Positions 9,191 through 16,812 of a stretch of DNA of 49,239 nucleotides are shown here, in pieces; position 1 is the first letter of the stretch, and every line of letters begins with the position of its first letter. The DNA lies in the IMG/VR virus record IMGVR_UViG_3300048586_000188, positions 1 through 49,239 of that record; one strand, 5' to 3'. The DNA comes from a virus. The translations under genes were made by a program, and so were the position numbers. The notes under the pieces are model-generated. The model was given only the letters and a program-made list of their open reading frames with translations. It ran no database searches and was not told the origin of the DNA.

Positions 9191-10152
9191 TTCGCAGGAA
9201 CCCACTTCGTGCCATCGAATTCGACAGTTTCACCGGTTTCAGGATTGACTGCCCGCGGGCGCTTGCCGTCTGCGCCCGCCTTCCCGCGTTCCTGAAACTG
9301 CTTCATGAACTCGCTGGGCTTCGGCAGAGCACCGTCTGGCGATTTGCCAAGTCCTCTCTCGATGGCGCGGTTGTACATCTCACGCATCTGTGCCTTGAAC
9401 GCGATGGTCGCAGGCGTGTCGCCCGGCTGGGCGAAATACGCTTTCTTGGTCCGCTCCATTTCTTCCGGCGTTGCAGCCGCGCCAGTGGCGATGCGCAACG
9501 CGCCTTCCGCCCAGGCGGTAGCAGCCGCGTCGTACATCTGGCCCTTTTCCGACTTCAGGAAGTTCTCGGGAATGATGGGCAATGAGCGGGCTGCTGCGTC
9601 TTTGAGGTTCGCCGGATTCCACTCCGCCTCAAGGTCGAGAAGAACCGGCTGCGTCTCGGTCTGCAGCGACTGGAACAGGGTGAGCTTCGACTGGCTCTCG
9701 GTGAGTTTCGTGCGTGGCGTGATGTCGGCACCGCCTGAAGGGGCGTCGATCGGCACCCACTTCCGCGACGCCTGATCCCACTGGACGGCCATTTCCGAGC
9801 CGTCGTCGAGTTTCAGCTTCTGGACGGTCGGGGCATCGGATTTCGGCGGACCGGCGGCGATCACGTTGCCGCTCGGATCGAACCTGGTTTGCCCCTCGCC
9901 AAGAGTGAAGCCTTCCTTGGTCTGCGACGCCGCCCGCGTCTTCGCGTTCTCCCCTGCCGTGAACACCTGTGTTTCCATCCGCTCCGACCGCTGAAACGCC
10001 ATCTGCGACTTATCGCGTTCCATCTGGCGAACGTGGTCGAGTTCCTTCAGCCGCTCCTCGCGGTCCAGTTTGGCCTTCTCGACGATACCCTGGCCGAGGC
10101 CCTGCGCGGCGCCGGCCGCGATGTGGCCGAGAAACGATCCGAAACCAGCCAC
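9187..10152 (-). CDS. Virion protein, candidate internal/ejection protein (321 aa)
   Basis: The protein begins with a short glycine/alanine amphipathic segment (GFGSFLGHIAAGAAQGLGQG), then a strongly charged coiled coil (KAKLDREERLKELDHVRQ). A linker with a repeated small beta pattern around VQWDQASRKWVPIDAP follows, then a helical domain rich in Ala and Glu, and a short C-terminal beta segment (ETGETVEFDGTKWVPAK). No enzyme motif is seen. Its place between the muramidase and the 668-residue protein suggests it forms part of the ejectosome. The stop overlaps the next start. Confidence 0.72.
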   Translation of the reverse strand: MAGFGSFLGHIAAGAAQGLGQGIVEKAKLDREERLKELDHVRQMERDKSQMAFQRSERMETQVFTAGENAKTRAASQTKEGFTLGEGQTRFDPSGNVIAAGPPKSDAPTVQKLKLDDGSEMAVQWDQASRKWVPIDAPSGGADITPRTKLTESQSKLTLFQSLQTETQPVLLDLEAEWNPANLKDAAARSLPIIPENFLKSEKGQMYDAAATAWAEGALRIATGAAATPEEMERTKKAYFAQPGDTPATIAFKAQMREMYNRAIERGLGKSPDGALPKPSEFMKQFQERGKAGADGKRPRAVNPETGETVEFDGTKWVPAK

Positions 10153-10153
10153 G

Positions 10154-10747
10154 TCACACCTCCTTCGGCATCAGTCCGCCGCGGGCAGCCGCTGCGCCGG
10201 CATCTTCCTTCGGCCCCGAGCCGATCAGGGAGCGGAAGCGGTCGGAAAGCTCGCCACTCTGGTCCGCCTGCTCCATCTCGCCCCACTCAGCCTGTGCCAT
10301 CTCCAGCGGCATCTGACCGCGCATGCCGCCGCCGAGCTGGTTCAGCGCCCGATAGAACGCCGCCTCCATCGCTTCCGGGTCGTTCTCGAAATCGTGGATG
10401 CCGGCCTTGCCGGAGACGTGCGCCAGATCTTCGAAAAGTTCCTGCCCAGCCTTGAACAGGATGTCAGACGGTACGCGCTTGCCCGACTGCTGCATGGACG
10501 TGACCAAGCGTTCCATCACCGACGTCGCAGCGGTCACCAGACCTTCCTGCGGGTCGCCGCCACCCTCCAGCAGCTTGAGCACCTTCGGGAAGCTGTTCGG
10601 CGCGTAGATCAAGCGCATGCCGTTTGCGACGACGGTGTTGTAGAGGCCCTGCTCCTCCGGCGTCGGCGCTCCGCCGGCGCCCGGCATCGGCTGTGCCGCT
10701 GGCAACAGGCCGCGCGGCTGCTCGGAACCAGTCGCGTTCGCTTCCAT
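10154..10747 (-). CDS. Virion-module hypothetical protein (197 aa)
   Basis: The start ATG at 10747 shares one base with the TAA of the muramidase gene (TAATG), so the two are coupled. The protein is soluble and helical, opens with a glycine/proline-rich segment and has no membrane helix or catalytic motif that I recognise. Its position among internal-protein candidates suggests a small internal virion protein or a chaperone for one. Confidence 0.7.
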   Translation of the reverse strand: MEANATGSEQPRGLLPAAQPMPGAGGAPTPEEQGLYNTVVANGMRLIYAPNSFPKVLKLLEGGGDPQEGLVTAATSVMERLVTSMQQSGKRVPSDILFKAGQELFEDLAHVSGKAGIHDFENDPEAMEAAFYRALNQLGGGMRGQMPLEMAQAEWGEMEQADQSGELSDRFRSLIGSGPKEDAGAAAARGGLMPKEV

Positions 10748-12450
10748 TATCGGCTCCACTTCTCACGCGGCGTCGGCCGGGTTGGTTCCTCAAAAATACC
10801 GTATAGCCAGGATCCTGGCTGATACGCCGGCTGCGGCGCGACCGGCGTCTGCACGATATCGGCAACGCCCTCGCCGCCACCCCTCTCCACGATGATCGGC
10901 GCCCCACCCTGGCTGTCACCGAACAGGTCGACGAGCCACTGTCCGGCCGTGGTCTTGCCGGCTTCGCGGCGGGCCTCGTTGATCTTCCCGGCGACCGGCC
11001 CGGCGACCCACGGCAGGACCTTGTCGATCCTGTCGGCGTTGCGCTCCCGGCGTGCCTCGCGTTCCGGGTCGACTTCGGTGCGGCGCTCGGGCTGCTGTTC
11101 CGCCGGCATCGCGGGGCGGTTCTCCGGCTGGATGAAGCCACGTGCCGCATCGGCATCGGCGAGTTCGGCCAGCGACAGCGGGCCGCCGGGGCCGCGGGAA
11201 CGGCCGGGGAAGGCTTCAGAGACGGCAGCAGCGGGCGGCGCAGCCTGTTCCTGCCCGCGAGGCGACAAACCGCCGCTGAAGCCCATCGGCGGCACGGTCA
11301 TGCCGGCCTGCTGCGGAGGGGGAGCGTCGAGGTAAATCCCGCCAGGTCCTTCCATCGAGCGAGGAGACGGGCCGAAAGCAGTCGTGAACTGGCCGAAGCC
11401 GGGACGCGGTGACGGCGCGGGCATCGTCTCGGGAAGGTCGGCAGGCCGGGACGCAGGGATTGGGCCGACGTCTGGTAGCGTGATCGACGGACCAGTTGTC
11501 GCGCGGTTGGACGGCTGAACAGCGCCAGAGTCGATCAGATCGCCGGCGAGCCCTAAGACTGTAGAATGCGGGACGGAGGCATGATTGAGGCCGTCGCCAT
11601 CATAGGCACCCCGCCCCGTTGACTGCTGCAGCGCAGCCCATTCGTTTGCTATCCGATCGGCGAAAGTGGTCGGATCTATTGCTCCCTCTCGTTCTGCCTG
11701 CCGGGCGCGCTCGTCGAGCATCGCGATAGCGAGTTGGTCCTGTACGGCGGGCGAGAATTTGGTCGTTTCCGGATCGATGCCGGCAAGGCGCGCGGCGACT
11801 GGAAGAGTGCCCTGCATAAACTGATAGGCGCCCACAGCCGAGCTTTTGTGGCCGGACGCTCTCATCCCCCGCTGGAAGGCCATCACATCGGCGACGGTCA
11901 TTTGCGTTAGGTTAGTATGTGTTGGGGCGTTTCGCCCGCGCGCGGCGTCGACCAGCCGGTTATATGGGTCTATGCGGCCTGCTTCCGCGACGCGGATAGT
12001 TCCTAGCGCATTTTGCAGAGCAGTGTGCCGGTTCATGGACATCGTTTCAGCCGCGCGCGCCGTCGTCGGCATCAATCCGCCACGCAGTGCTGTCATTGAT
12101 GCTTCCTGCGCCTGCCGTGCGGACGGCGCCATCACCGACGGAAGCGAAACGCCGTCGGGCACGAGCCCACGGTTTACACTCAGGCCCTCCCCCTTTGCGC
12201 CGACCGACACATTGCCTTTGCCAACGTCCGCGACCGACGTCCCACCACGACCGGCTGAAGACGGAGCCGACGCAGACGGCGCGCCGCCACCCAGGGACTT
12301 GCCGCCCGACGCCTTGCCTTCGCCCGTGCCCCGACCGTCCAGGCCCGAAACGCCTGCAGCCGACATCGAAGCGGCATAAGCGCCATAGGCATCAGCAAGC
12401 GAACCGGCCGGGGCGTCCTTTCCGGACGACGCTGCTTCTTTTGCCATCAT
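10747..12450 (-). CDS. Virion-associated muramidase / lytic transglycosylase-like protein
   Basis: The 567-residue protein has a disordered Gly/Ala/Ser-rich N-terminus (1-135), a lysozyme-like domain (about 140-290) and a long Pro-rich C-terminal part with a charged coiled coil (about 470-500). The domain resembles phage lambda R-type (GH104) transglycosylases. The RVAEAG segment offers E156 as the likely catalytic acid, and the block SSAVGAYQFMQGTLPVAARL matches the conserved GAGRYQ-type core. A muramidase inside a large structural protein usually opens the murein for DNA entry rather than lysis, since a separate endolysin exists. ATG 12447 is an alternative start with better spacing from GGGG. 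Confidence 0.82.
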   Translation of the reverse strand: MMAKEAASSGKDAPAGSLADAYGAYAASMSAAGVSGLDGRGTGEGKASGGKSLGGGAPSASAPSSAGRGGTSVADVGKGNVSVGAKGEGLSVNRGLVPDGVSLPSVMAPSARQAQEASMTALRGGLMPTTARAAETMSMNRHTALQNALGTIRVAEAGRIDPYNRLVDAARGRNAPTHTNLTQMTVADVMAFQRGMRASGHKSSAVGAYQFMQGTLPVAARLAGIDPETTKFSPAVQDQLAIAMLDERARQAEREGAIDPTTFADRIANEWAALQQSTGRGAYDGDGLNHASVPHSTVLGLAGDLIDSGAVQPSNRATTGPSITLPDVGPIPASRPADLPETMPAPSPRPGFGQFTTAFGPSPRSMEGPGGIYLDAPPPQQAGMTVPPMGFSGGLSPRGQEQAAPPAAAVSEAFPGRSRGPGGPLSLAELADADAARGFIQPENRPAMPAEQQPERRTEVDPEREARRERNADRIDKVLPWVAGPVAGKINEARREAGKTTAGQWLVDLFGDSQGGAPIIVERGGGEGVADIVQTPVAPQPAYQPGSWLYGIFEEPTRPTPREKWSR

Positions 12451-12529
12451 TTTCCCCTATCCACTGGCGCGTCAGCGCCCTTGTTCCGCCATTTACCAGG
12501 CATTACCTTCGGGCAAGGAGGAACAGACA

Positions 12530-12868
12530 ATGCGCAGGATGATCGCAGCTCTTGGCCTTGTGGTTCTGCCCAACGTCGCATGGGCAGGCTGTGCCAATTA
12601 CTTTGACGGATCGCTCTCCGCTCCCGCGCCGAAGGTCGAATTGTGCGTCAGCGGTCTGTGCTACGAAACAGTGGTCGTTCGCGAATGTGGTAACATCCAC
12701 GGCTCTCAGGTCTGGTTCGGAAGCTGGTGGAAATTCTGGGATAATGAGGACAGTTCTGGTGGTCTGAACACCCTCTACGAGCAGAATGTTACCCTTGCTG
12801 ATGCAACCTGCCGCTCGCTCGATCCCGACTATGGCGCCTGCCCAGTTATTGATGCTCCGACGAACTAG
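12530..12868 (+). CDS. Secreted six-cysteine small protein (moron candidate)
   Basis: The 112-residue protein has a clear signal peptide with probable cleavage after AWA at residue 19, giving a mature protein of about 93 residues. Six cysteines (21, 39, 44, 53, 94, 104) in the mature part suggest three disulphide bonds in the periplasm or outside the cell. GCAN after the signal resembles a lipobox only weakly, since the -3 residue is Trp. An excellent AAGGAGG lies before ATG 12530. It runs against the virion operon, as expected for a lysogenic-conversion gene with its own promoter. I recognise no family. Confidence 0.72.
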   Translation: MRRMIAALGLVVLPNVAWAGCANYFDGSLSAPAPKVELCVSGLCYETVVVRECGNIHGSQVWFGSWWKFWDNEDSSGGLNTLYEQNVTLADATCRSLDPDYGACPVIDAPTN

Positions 12869-12893
12869 CCAGCCAAGGTCTGCCCCGCGGCGT

Positions 12894-13181
12894 CTAATCT
12901 GCGATGGCGCCGATAAAGGCGAGCAACCCCATTCCGATCAAGGCAAGGGAGAGCGGCATCCACTCTAAGATCGCGTGAAGGCCGAGCCACGACTGAGGTT
13001 CAAATGCCCACGGCGCCTTTTCTGGCGCCACAAGCATGCGAGCGACGTCCATCAGCGAGAGGTGGTACCAAACCGCTTCCCGCAGAAACCAGAAGACCTG
13101 AATTGCGAACGTCACGGCAGCCGCGAGAAAAAACACCAATCCAAGGACTGCAATCTCGCGTCGCTCTCTCAGGCTAGCCAT
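12894..13181 (-). CDS. Small membrane protein (95 aa), accessory gene in the virion operon
   Basis: Two hydrophobic helices are visible (about 8-31 and 67-93), joined by an amphipathic loop with Trp and Pro, so both ends probably face the same side. I do not recognise a family. ATG 13181 has GGAGG seven bases upstream; a longer frame exists but lacks a ribosome site. It sits beside the secreted six-cysteine gene, and both interrupt the run of virion genes. They may have arrived together as cargo, for example for superinfection exclusion. Confidence 0.65.
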   Translation of the reverse strand: MASLRERREIAVLGLVFFLAAAVTFAIQVFWFLREAVWYHLSLMDVARMLVAPEKAPWAFEPQSWLGLHAILEWMPLSLALIGMGLLAFIGAIAD

Positions 13182-13234
13182 GCTGACCTCCACGTGCGAC
13201 GTGATGGTGCACAACGACCAGACTTCATCAAGTC

Positions 13235-13774
13235 CTAGCTGACCTGCCTCTCGATCTTTCCATCCGGCGTTGCGACGTAGACCGGGCGCTGCCACTTCTG
13301 CGCCGGCGCTGGCTGCCCGCCTGACGGCACATCCTGACCATGCATCGCGTTTGAGCCGACCTTGTAACTGTCAGTGACGGCCTGCTGCTGTTTCTTCGCC
13401 TCTCTGGCCTGAAGCCACGAACCGATACCAGCGCCGACACCCGCGATCAGCCCGCCGCTAAGGCTAGAGGTGGCGAACTGGCCGACCGGCGAGGACAGGA
13501 ACTTGCCGAATCCCGACGTGGCCGGCGCGACACTGGCAGGCGCCGCGGCGATCGATGAAGGGGCCACAAGGCCCCGCGACACTCCCGAATTGTCCAGTCC
13601 CGCCTTCGTGCTGGCGCCAGCAATGATCTTGCCGAGCGTCCCGGCCGATGTTGCCCCGCCGTTGAGCGCCGAGGCGAGCACCACGGCCCCTGCCCCCGAC
13701 ACAGCCCCGCCAAGGCGTGGGATGCCGGAGCCGACTGTCGAATACGACTTGGAAAGGCTCGAATAGAGGCTCAT
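13235..13774 (-). CDS. Virion-module protein, glycine/alanine/serine-rich (179 aa)
   Basis: The N-terminal two thirds are rich in Gly, Ala and Ser with weakly hydrophobic stretches (LSGGLIAGVGAGIGSWLQAR). The C-terminus is a short charged linker and a beta segment ending at RPVYVATPDGKIERQVS. Such low-complexity hydrophobic proteins often sit inside podovirus capsids. The start ATG overlaps the TGA of the 405-residue gene (ATGA). I see no enzyme motif and cannot name the family. Confidence 0.72.
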   Translation of the reverse strand: MSLYSSLSKSYSTVGSGIPRLGGAVSGAGAVVLASALNGGATSAGTLGKIIAGASTKAGLDNSGVSRGLVAPSSIAAAPASVAPATSGFGKFLSSPVGQFATSSLSGGLIAGVGAGIGSWLQAREAKKQQQAVTDSYKVGSNAMHGQDVPSGGQPAPAQKWQRPVYVATPDGKIERQVS

Positions 13775-14988
13775 GCGGTCCTCGCTCGGCTACGACGCTG
13801 CAAAAACAGGCCTACAGCGCCACACAGCGGCTCGCCCAACACGATCAGCGCCTTTCCGAGCCATGAGCCGCGCGGCGCGGCTTTCATGCGCCATGCCATC
13901 TCCTGAGCCCACGCGATGACGAAGAAGCCGACGATCGCTTCAGCGATGGGACGGCGATCGGTTTCGAGCCATCGCACCAGCGGGACCGCCCATGCGTGGT
14001 AGCCTGCCAGCGTCACGGCATCGATATTGGCGGCGGCATACGCGAGGTCAGCAGCGTAGAGCGCATCCGACATGCGACCGCGGGCATGGAAGTGGGTGCA
14101 GAGAACAGTTCCGCCCGATTGCGATGCGGCTGGCGCGGTGGCCGGAGTGATGGGGATATCCGCCCAATCGAGATCGACGTCATAGAGCTGCTGGACCATG
14201 TCCAGTTGGCTGTCGCGCAAGTTCTTCGCCGAGGTCAGCATCTTCGTGCGCGTGTCGGCATCGAGGTTGGTGTTCGCATTGATGTCGGAGACACGCTGCT
14301 GATACAGGCTCTCCATCTGAGTCACCATCGTCGCCGCGGCGTTGCGGTCGGCACTGTTCAGATCCCACTGCGCCAGCTTCTCCTGCATGTCGCGCGTAAG
14401 CGCGGCCTGCGACGCTTCGAACGCCTGTGCCGATGACTGCATTTCGCGGGTGAGCGCGCGATCAGCCGCAGCGATGCCCTCTTGGCTCGCTATGGCCCTG
14501 ATCTGTTGCTCCTTGGCCGCGTCGATGCTCTGCGTCTGCATCGCCTGGCTGAGCTTGCGGTCGAGATCGGCCTGCGTGCCGGCGAATGCCTGACTGTCGT
14601 CCTGCGCCGCCATGCTGTATTCGAAGGCGCGCGCTGCGGCGTTCTTGTTCGCGGCCGTGGCGGCGTCCTGAGACGCGATAGGCAGCGCGGCGTCGAGCAT
14701 GGCTCGCTGCGTCGTGCCGGCCGCAAGAGACGAGTTCAGCATGCCACGGCGGTTGGCGACCTTCAGCCCTTCCGTCTTCGCCGCCCGCATCAACGGACTG
14801 TCGGCAGAGGTGATCTCCGTCACCTTGTCGGCCATGGAATCGTTGATCTGAGCCGGCGCGATGGATGGCATGGCGTCGCCGGGCTTCGCCAGCTTGGCCC
14901 ACTGATCGTAGGTCTGGCCGCCAGCGGCATCGAACAGCCCGATCGACTTGATCGGCTTCGTGGCGGCGCTGAGAGGTGCGATGGCCAA
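13771..14988 (-). CDS. Virion protein with long helical core and conserved C-terminal module (405 aa)
   Basis: The protein begins at TTG 14988 after AGGAAAGG, with MAIAPLSAATKP. Residues about 45-265 are almost entirely helical and rich in Ala, Gln and Asp, as in internal or needle proteins. The C-terminal hundred residues form a distinct module with a CTHFHARG segment, a GYHAWAVPLVR segment, then AWAQEMAWRMK and a final hydrophobic EPLCGAVGLFL. I recall a similar tail module in other alphaproteobacterial phage proteins, where its function is unknown. No ATG gives a sensible start. It is probably an internal or tail structural component. Confidence 0.7.
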   Translation of the reverse strand: MAIAPLSAATKPIKSIGLFDAAGGQTYDQWAKLAKPGDAMPSIAPAQINDSMADKVTEITSADSPLMRAAKTEGLKVANRRGMLNSSLAAGTTQRAMLDAALPIASQDAATAANKNAAARAFEYSMAAQDDSQAFAGTQADLDRKLSQAMQTQSIDAAKEQQIRAIASQEGIAAADRALTREMQSSAQAFEASQAALTRDMQEKLAQWDLNSADRNAAATMVTQMESLYQQRVSDINANTNLDADTRTKMLTSAKNLRDSQLDMVQQLYDVDLDWADIPITPATAPAASQSGGTVLCTHFHARGRMSDALYAADLAYAAANIDAVTLAGYHAWAVPLVRWLETDRRPIAEAIVGFFVIAWAQEMAWRMKAAPRGSWLGKALIVLGEPLCGAVGLFLQRRSRARTA

Positions 14989-15014
14989 GGTCTTGCCTTT
15001 CCTAGTGAGGCGCG

Positions 15015-15299
15015 TCAGGCGTAGACGATCGCGTCCAGTGGCGGCGCCGCGAGCATGGCCTCGATCATCGCCTTGTTCTTGGCGACATCGCTGTTGACGA
15101 CGTTGCCATGGCCCGCCCAATCGGGGTGCAGCTCGAAATCGGCCATGGTGACCGTGCCGGTGTAGGCGTCCGACGCGAACAGCAGGAACGGCTTGTTCAC
15201 GCCGGGCATCGACTTGATCGCGGTCGCGACGGCATCGATGTTATTGACCGTCACGGCGTTGCGCAGCGTGCCGGCGGGGAACTCGCAAATCAGCTTCAT
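15015..15299 (-). CDS. Virion-module hypothetical protein (94 aa)
   Basis: ATG 15299 is chosen because AGGAG lies 10 bases before it; an ATG six codons upstream lacks such a site. The protein is compact, of mixed alpha/beta character, with FPAGTLRNAVTVNNIDAVAT near the start and no membrane segment. I do not recognise a family. It is encoded between fibre-like and internal-protein genes, so a minor structural role is likely. Confidence 0.65.
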   Translation of the reverse strand: MKLICEFPAGTLRNAVTVNNIDAVATAIKSMPGVNKPFLLFASDAYTGTVTMADFELHPDWAGHGNVVNSDVAKNKAMIEAMLAAPPLDAIVYA

Positions 15300-15318
15300 G
15301 GAGGCTTCTCCTGCCATC

Positions 15319-15759
15319 TTAGTTGACCCTGAAAATCTGGATGGAGACTTCGGCCGGATCGATGGGCGAGCCGGCCTCGGTCACGGTGATCTCCATGAAC
15401 GACGTGTCGCGCGCGGTGACGTTCACCTGACCGTGCGAGGACGTGACGTTGTAGGAGTAGTTCAGGTCCGGCTGCGGCTCGGTGAAGAACAGCCAGTAGC
15501 AGCCGGTGCCGAGCGCGAAGGCCATCGCCAGGCCGAACGCCGGCGGGTTGATGCCGGAGAGCACGCCATCGGAGACCGTGAGCATCGCCATGGCGGAGAC
15601 TACAGGGGACACAGACAGCCCCGCGCGCGTGGCCGCCAGCATATCTTCGTATGCCACCACCTCCGCATGATCGTCAGGCAGGAATTCCTGCCCTTCGAAC
15701 TGCTCACTGGCGGCCACCCCCATCAGGTCGCCACTCTCGTCTCGAAAAACGTATGGCAT
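15319..15759 (-). CDS. Virion-module hypothetical protein with a hydrophobic centre (146 aa)
   Basis: The N-terminal third is acidic (VFRDESGDLMGVAASEQFEG). A weakly hydrophobic stretch (INPPAFGLAMAFALGTGCYW) lies in the middle, and the C-terminal third is beta-rich with many Thr and Val. The ATG overlaps the stop of the fibre-like gene (ATGA), so the products are made together. I do not recognise a family; a fibre chaperone or a small tail component are possibilities. Confidence 0.68.
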   Translation of the reverse strand: MPYVFRDESGDLMGVAASEQFEGQEFLPDDHAEVVAYEDMLAATRAGLSVSPVVSAMAMLTVSDGVLSGINPPAFGLAMAFALGTGCYWLFFTEPQPDLNYSYNVTSSHGQVNVTARDTSFMEITVTEAGSPIDPAEVSIQIFRVN

Positions 15760-16802
15760 CAGGCGTCCTTTCCGCGAGGATCAATCCAACCGCTCGTGAA
15801 TATTTCGAGCGTGATGTCCGACGCGCTGTCGCTGAGGCGAGCTCGAATCTGGCGGGAGGTGTTCGTGCGGATGCGTGCCGTCACACCATTCCCGCCGTTG
15901 CCGCCAGTCGCCGGTATTGCGAAGGTGTAGAGCGAGCCGGTGGCAGCAACGTCCGTCTGGTCCAGCGAGGTCAGGAGCACGGCAAATGCGACGGTTGCGG
16001 TGCTGTCGATGATGTGGGCCGCGATTAACGCATCCACCTGAATGCCGGCGGGGACGGAAAGTGCGGGCGTGAGCGCGGCAGTGCCCGGGTTGGTTTGCGA
16101 CAGGTCGCGTATTACGGTCTTCAGCAGGAACTCGTCGCCGCGCTGGGTCGTAGGCACGATGTTCGCGCTGCTGTCTGTTCGATCAGAGCGGATGCGGCGC
16201 TTGTGAATGAAGTCGGTCGGCAGCGTCGGGGAGAGCCCCGAGGCCGCGTTGTTGTTACAGCAGATGTCTGTCGTGCCGTCTGCCTTGGCGATCAGCCACC
16301 AGTGGATGGTGCCGGAGGTCGGAAGGCTCTCGCCGGAAACCATGCCGCCGGCATTCGTCCCTGCGGAAAAGGTCGCGTCGGATTGCTTGGTGATGGCGGA
16401 CCCGAGCACCATGAGAACCGGATCGCTCTCGGTGCTGGTCGCTTCACCAGCCGTAAATGTCACATCGTGGTCGGCGTCGGCCGCGTTGCTACCATTGAGG
16501 CCGAAGATGTGGCCTCTTGCTGAAAGGCCAAGCAGCGTCCGCATTGCCGCGTAGTCGGCGGCTGTGACCAGCGACGAGCCGTTGGCGGAGAGGCCGAGAT
16601 TGGTAAGTGTGTCTGCCGGGTTGTCAAAGAACGCAGCACCATCCTTCGACACCGAGAACTTCGTGTCACCGCCGACCTGTAGTGCGATGAGTTTCGAATC
16701 CGACGCCGACGCTGCATCGGTCACGTTGGCCTTGATGGCGTAGAACGTCGTCCCGCCCGAGTTCCACGTCTGCGTGAACCCGCTGATATACTGGTTGGCC
16801 AT
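15759..16802 (-). CDS. Tail fibre-like / receptor-binding protein candidate (347 aa)
   Basis: The protein is rich in Gly, Ala, Ser, Thr and Asp with alternating beta patterns, as in fibrous phage proteins. It opens with a short segment resembling fibre anchor regions (about 20-60, around IALQVGGDTKFSVSKDGAAF), a pattern often seen in trimeric fibres and spikes. A Cys-Cys pair (ICCNNNAASG) lies in the middle. It follows the tail hub gene and is followed by two small genes. Host recognition is the likely job, but no known receptor-binding fold can be named from the sequence. Confidence 0.72.
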   Translation of the reverse strand: MANQYISGFTQTWNSGGTTFYAIKANVTDAASASDSKLIALQVGGDTKFSVSKDGAAFFDNPADTLTNLGLSANGSSLVTAADYAAMRTLLGLSARGHIFGLNGSNAADADHDVTFTAGEATSTESDPVLMVLGSAITKQSDATFSAGTNAGGMVSGESLPTSGTIHWWLIAKADGTTDICCNNNAASGLSPTLPTDFIHKRRIRSDRTDSSANIVPTTQRGDEFLLKTVIRDLSQTNPGTAALTPALSVPAGIQVDALIAAHIIDSTATVAFAVLLTSLDQTDVAATGSLYTFAIPATGGNGGNGVTARIRTNTSRQIRARLSDSASDITLEIFTSGWIDPRGKDA

Positions 16803-16812
16803 GAGTTTGCCT

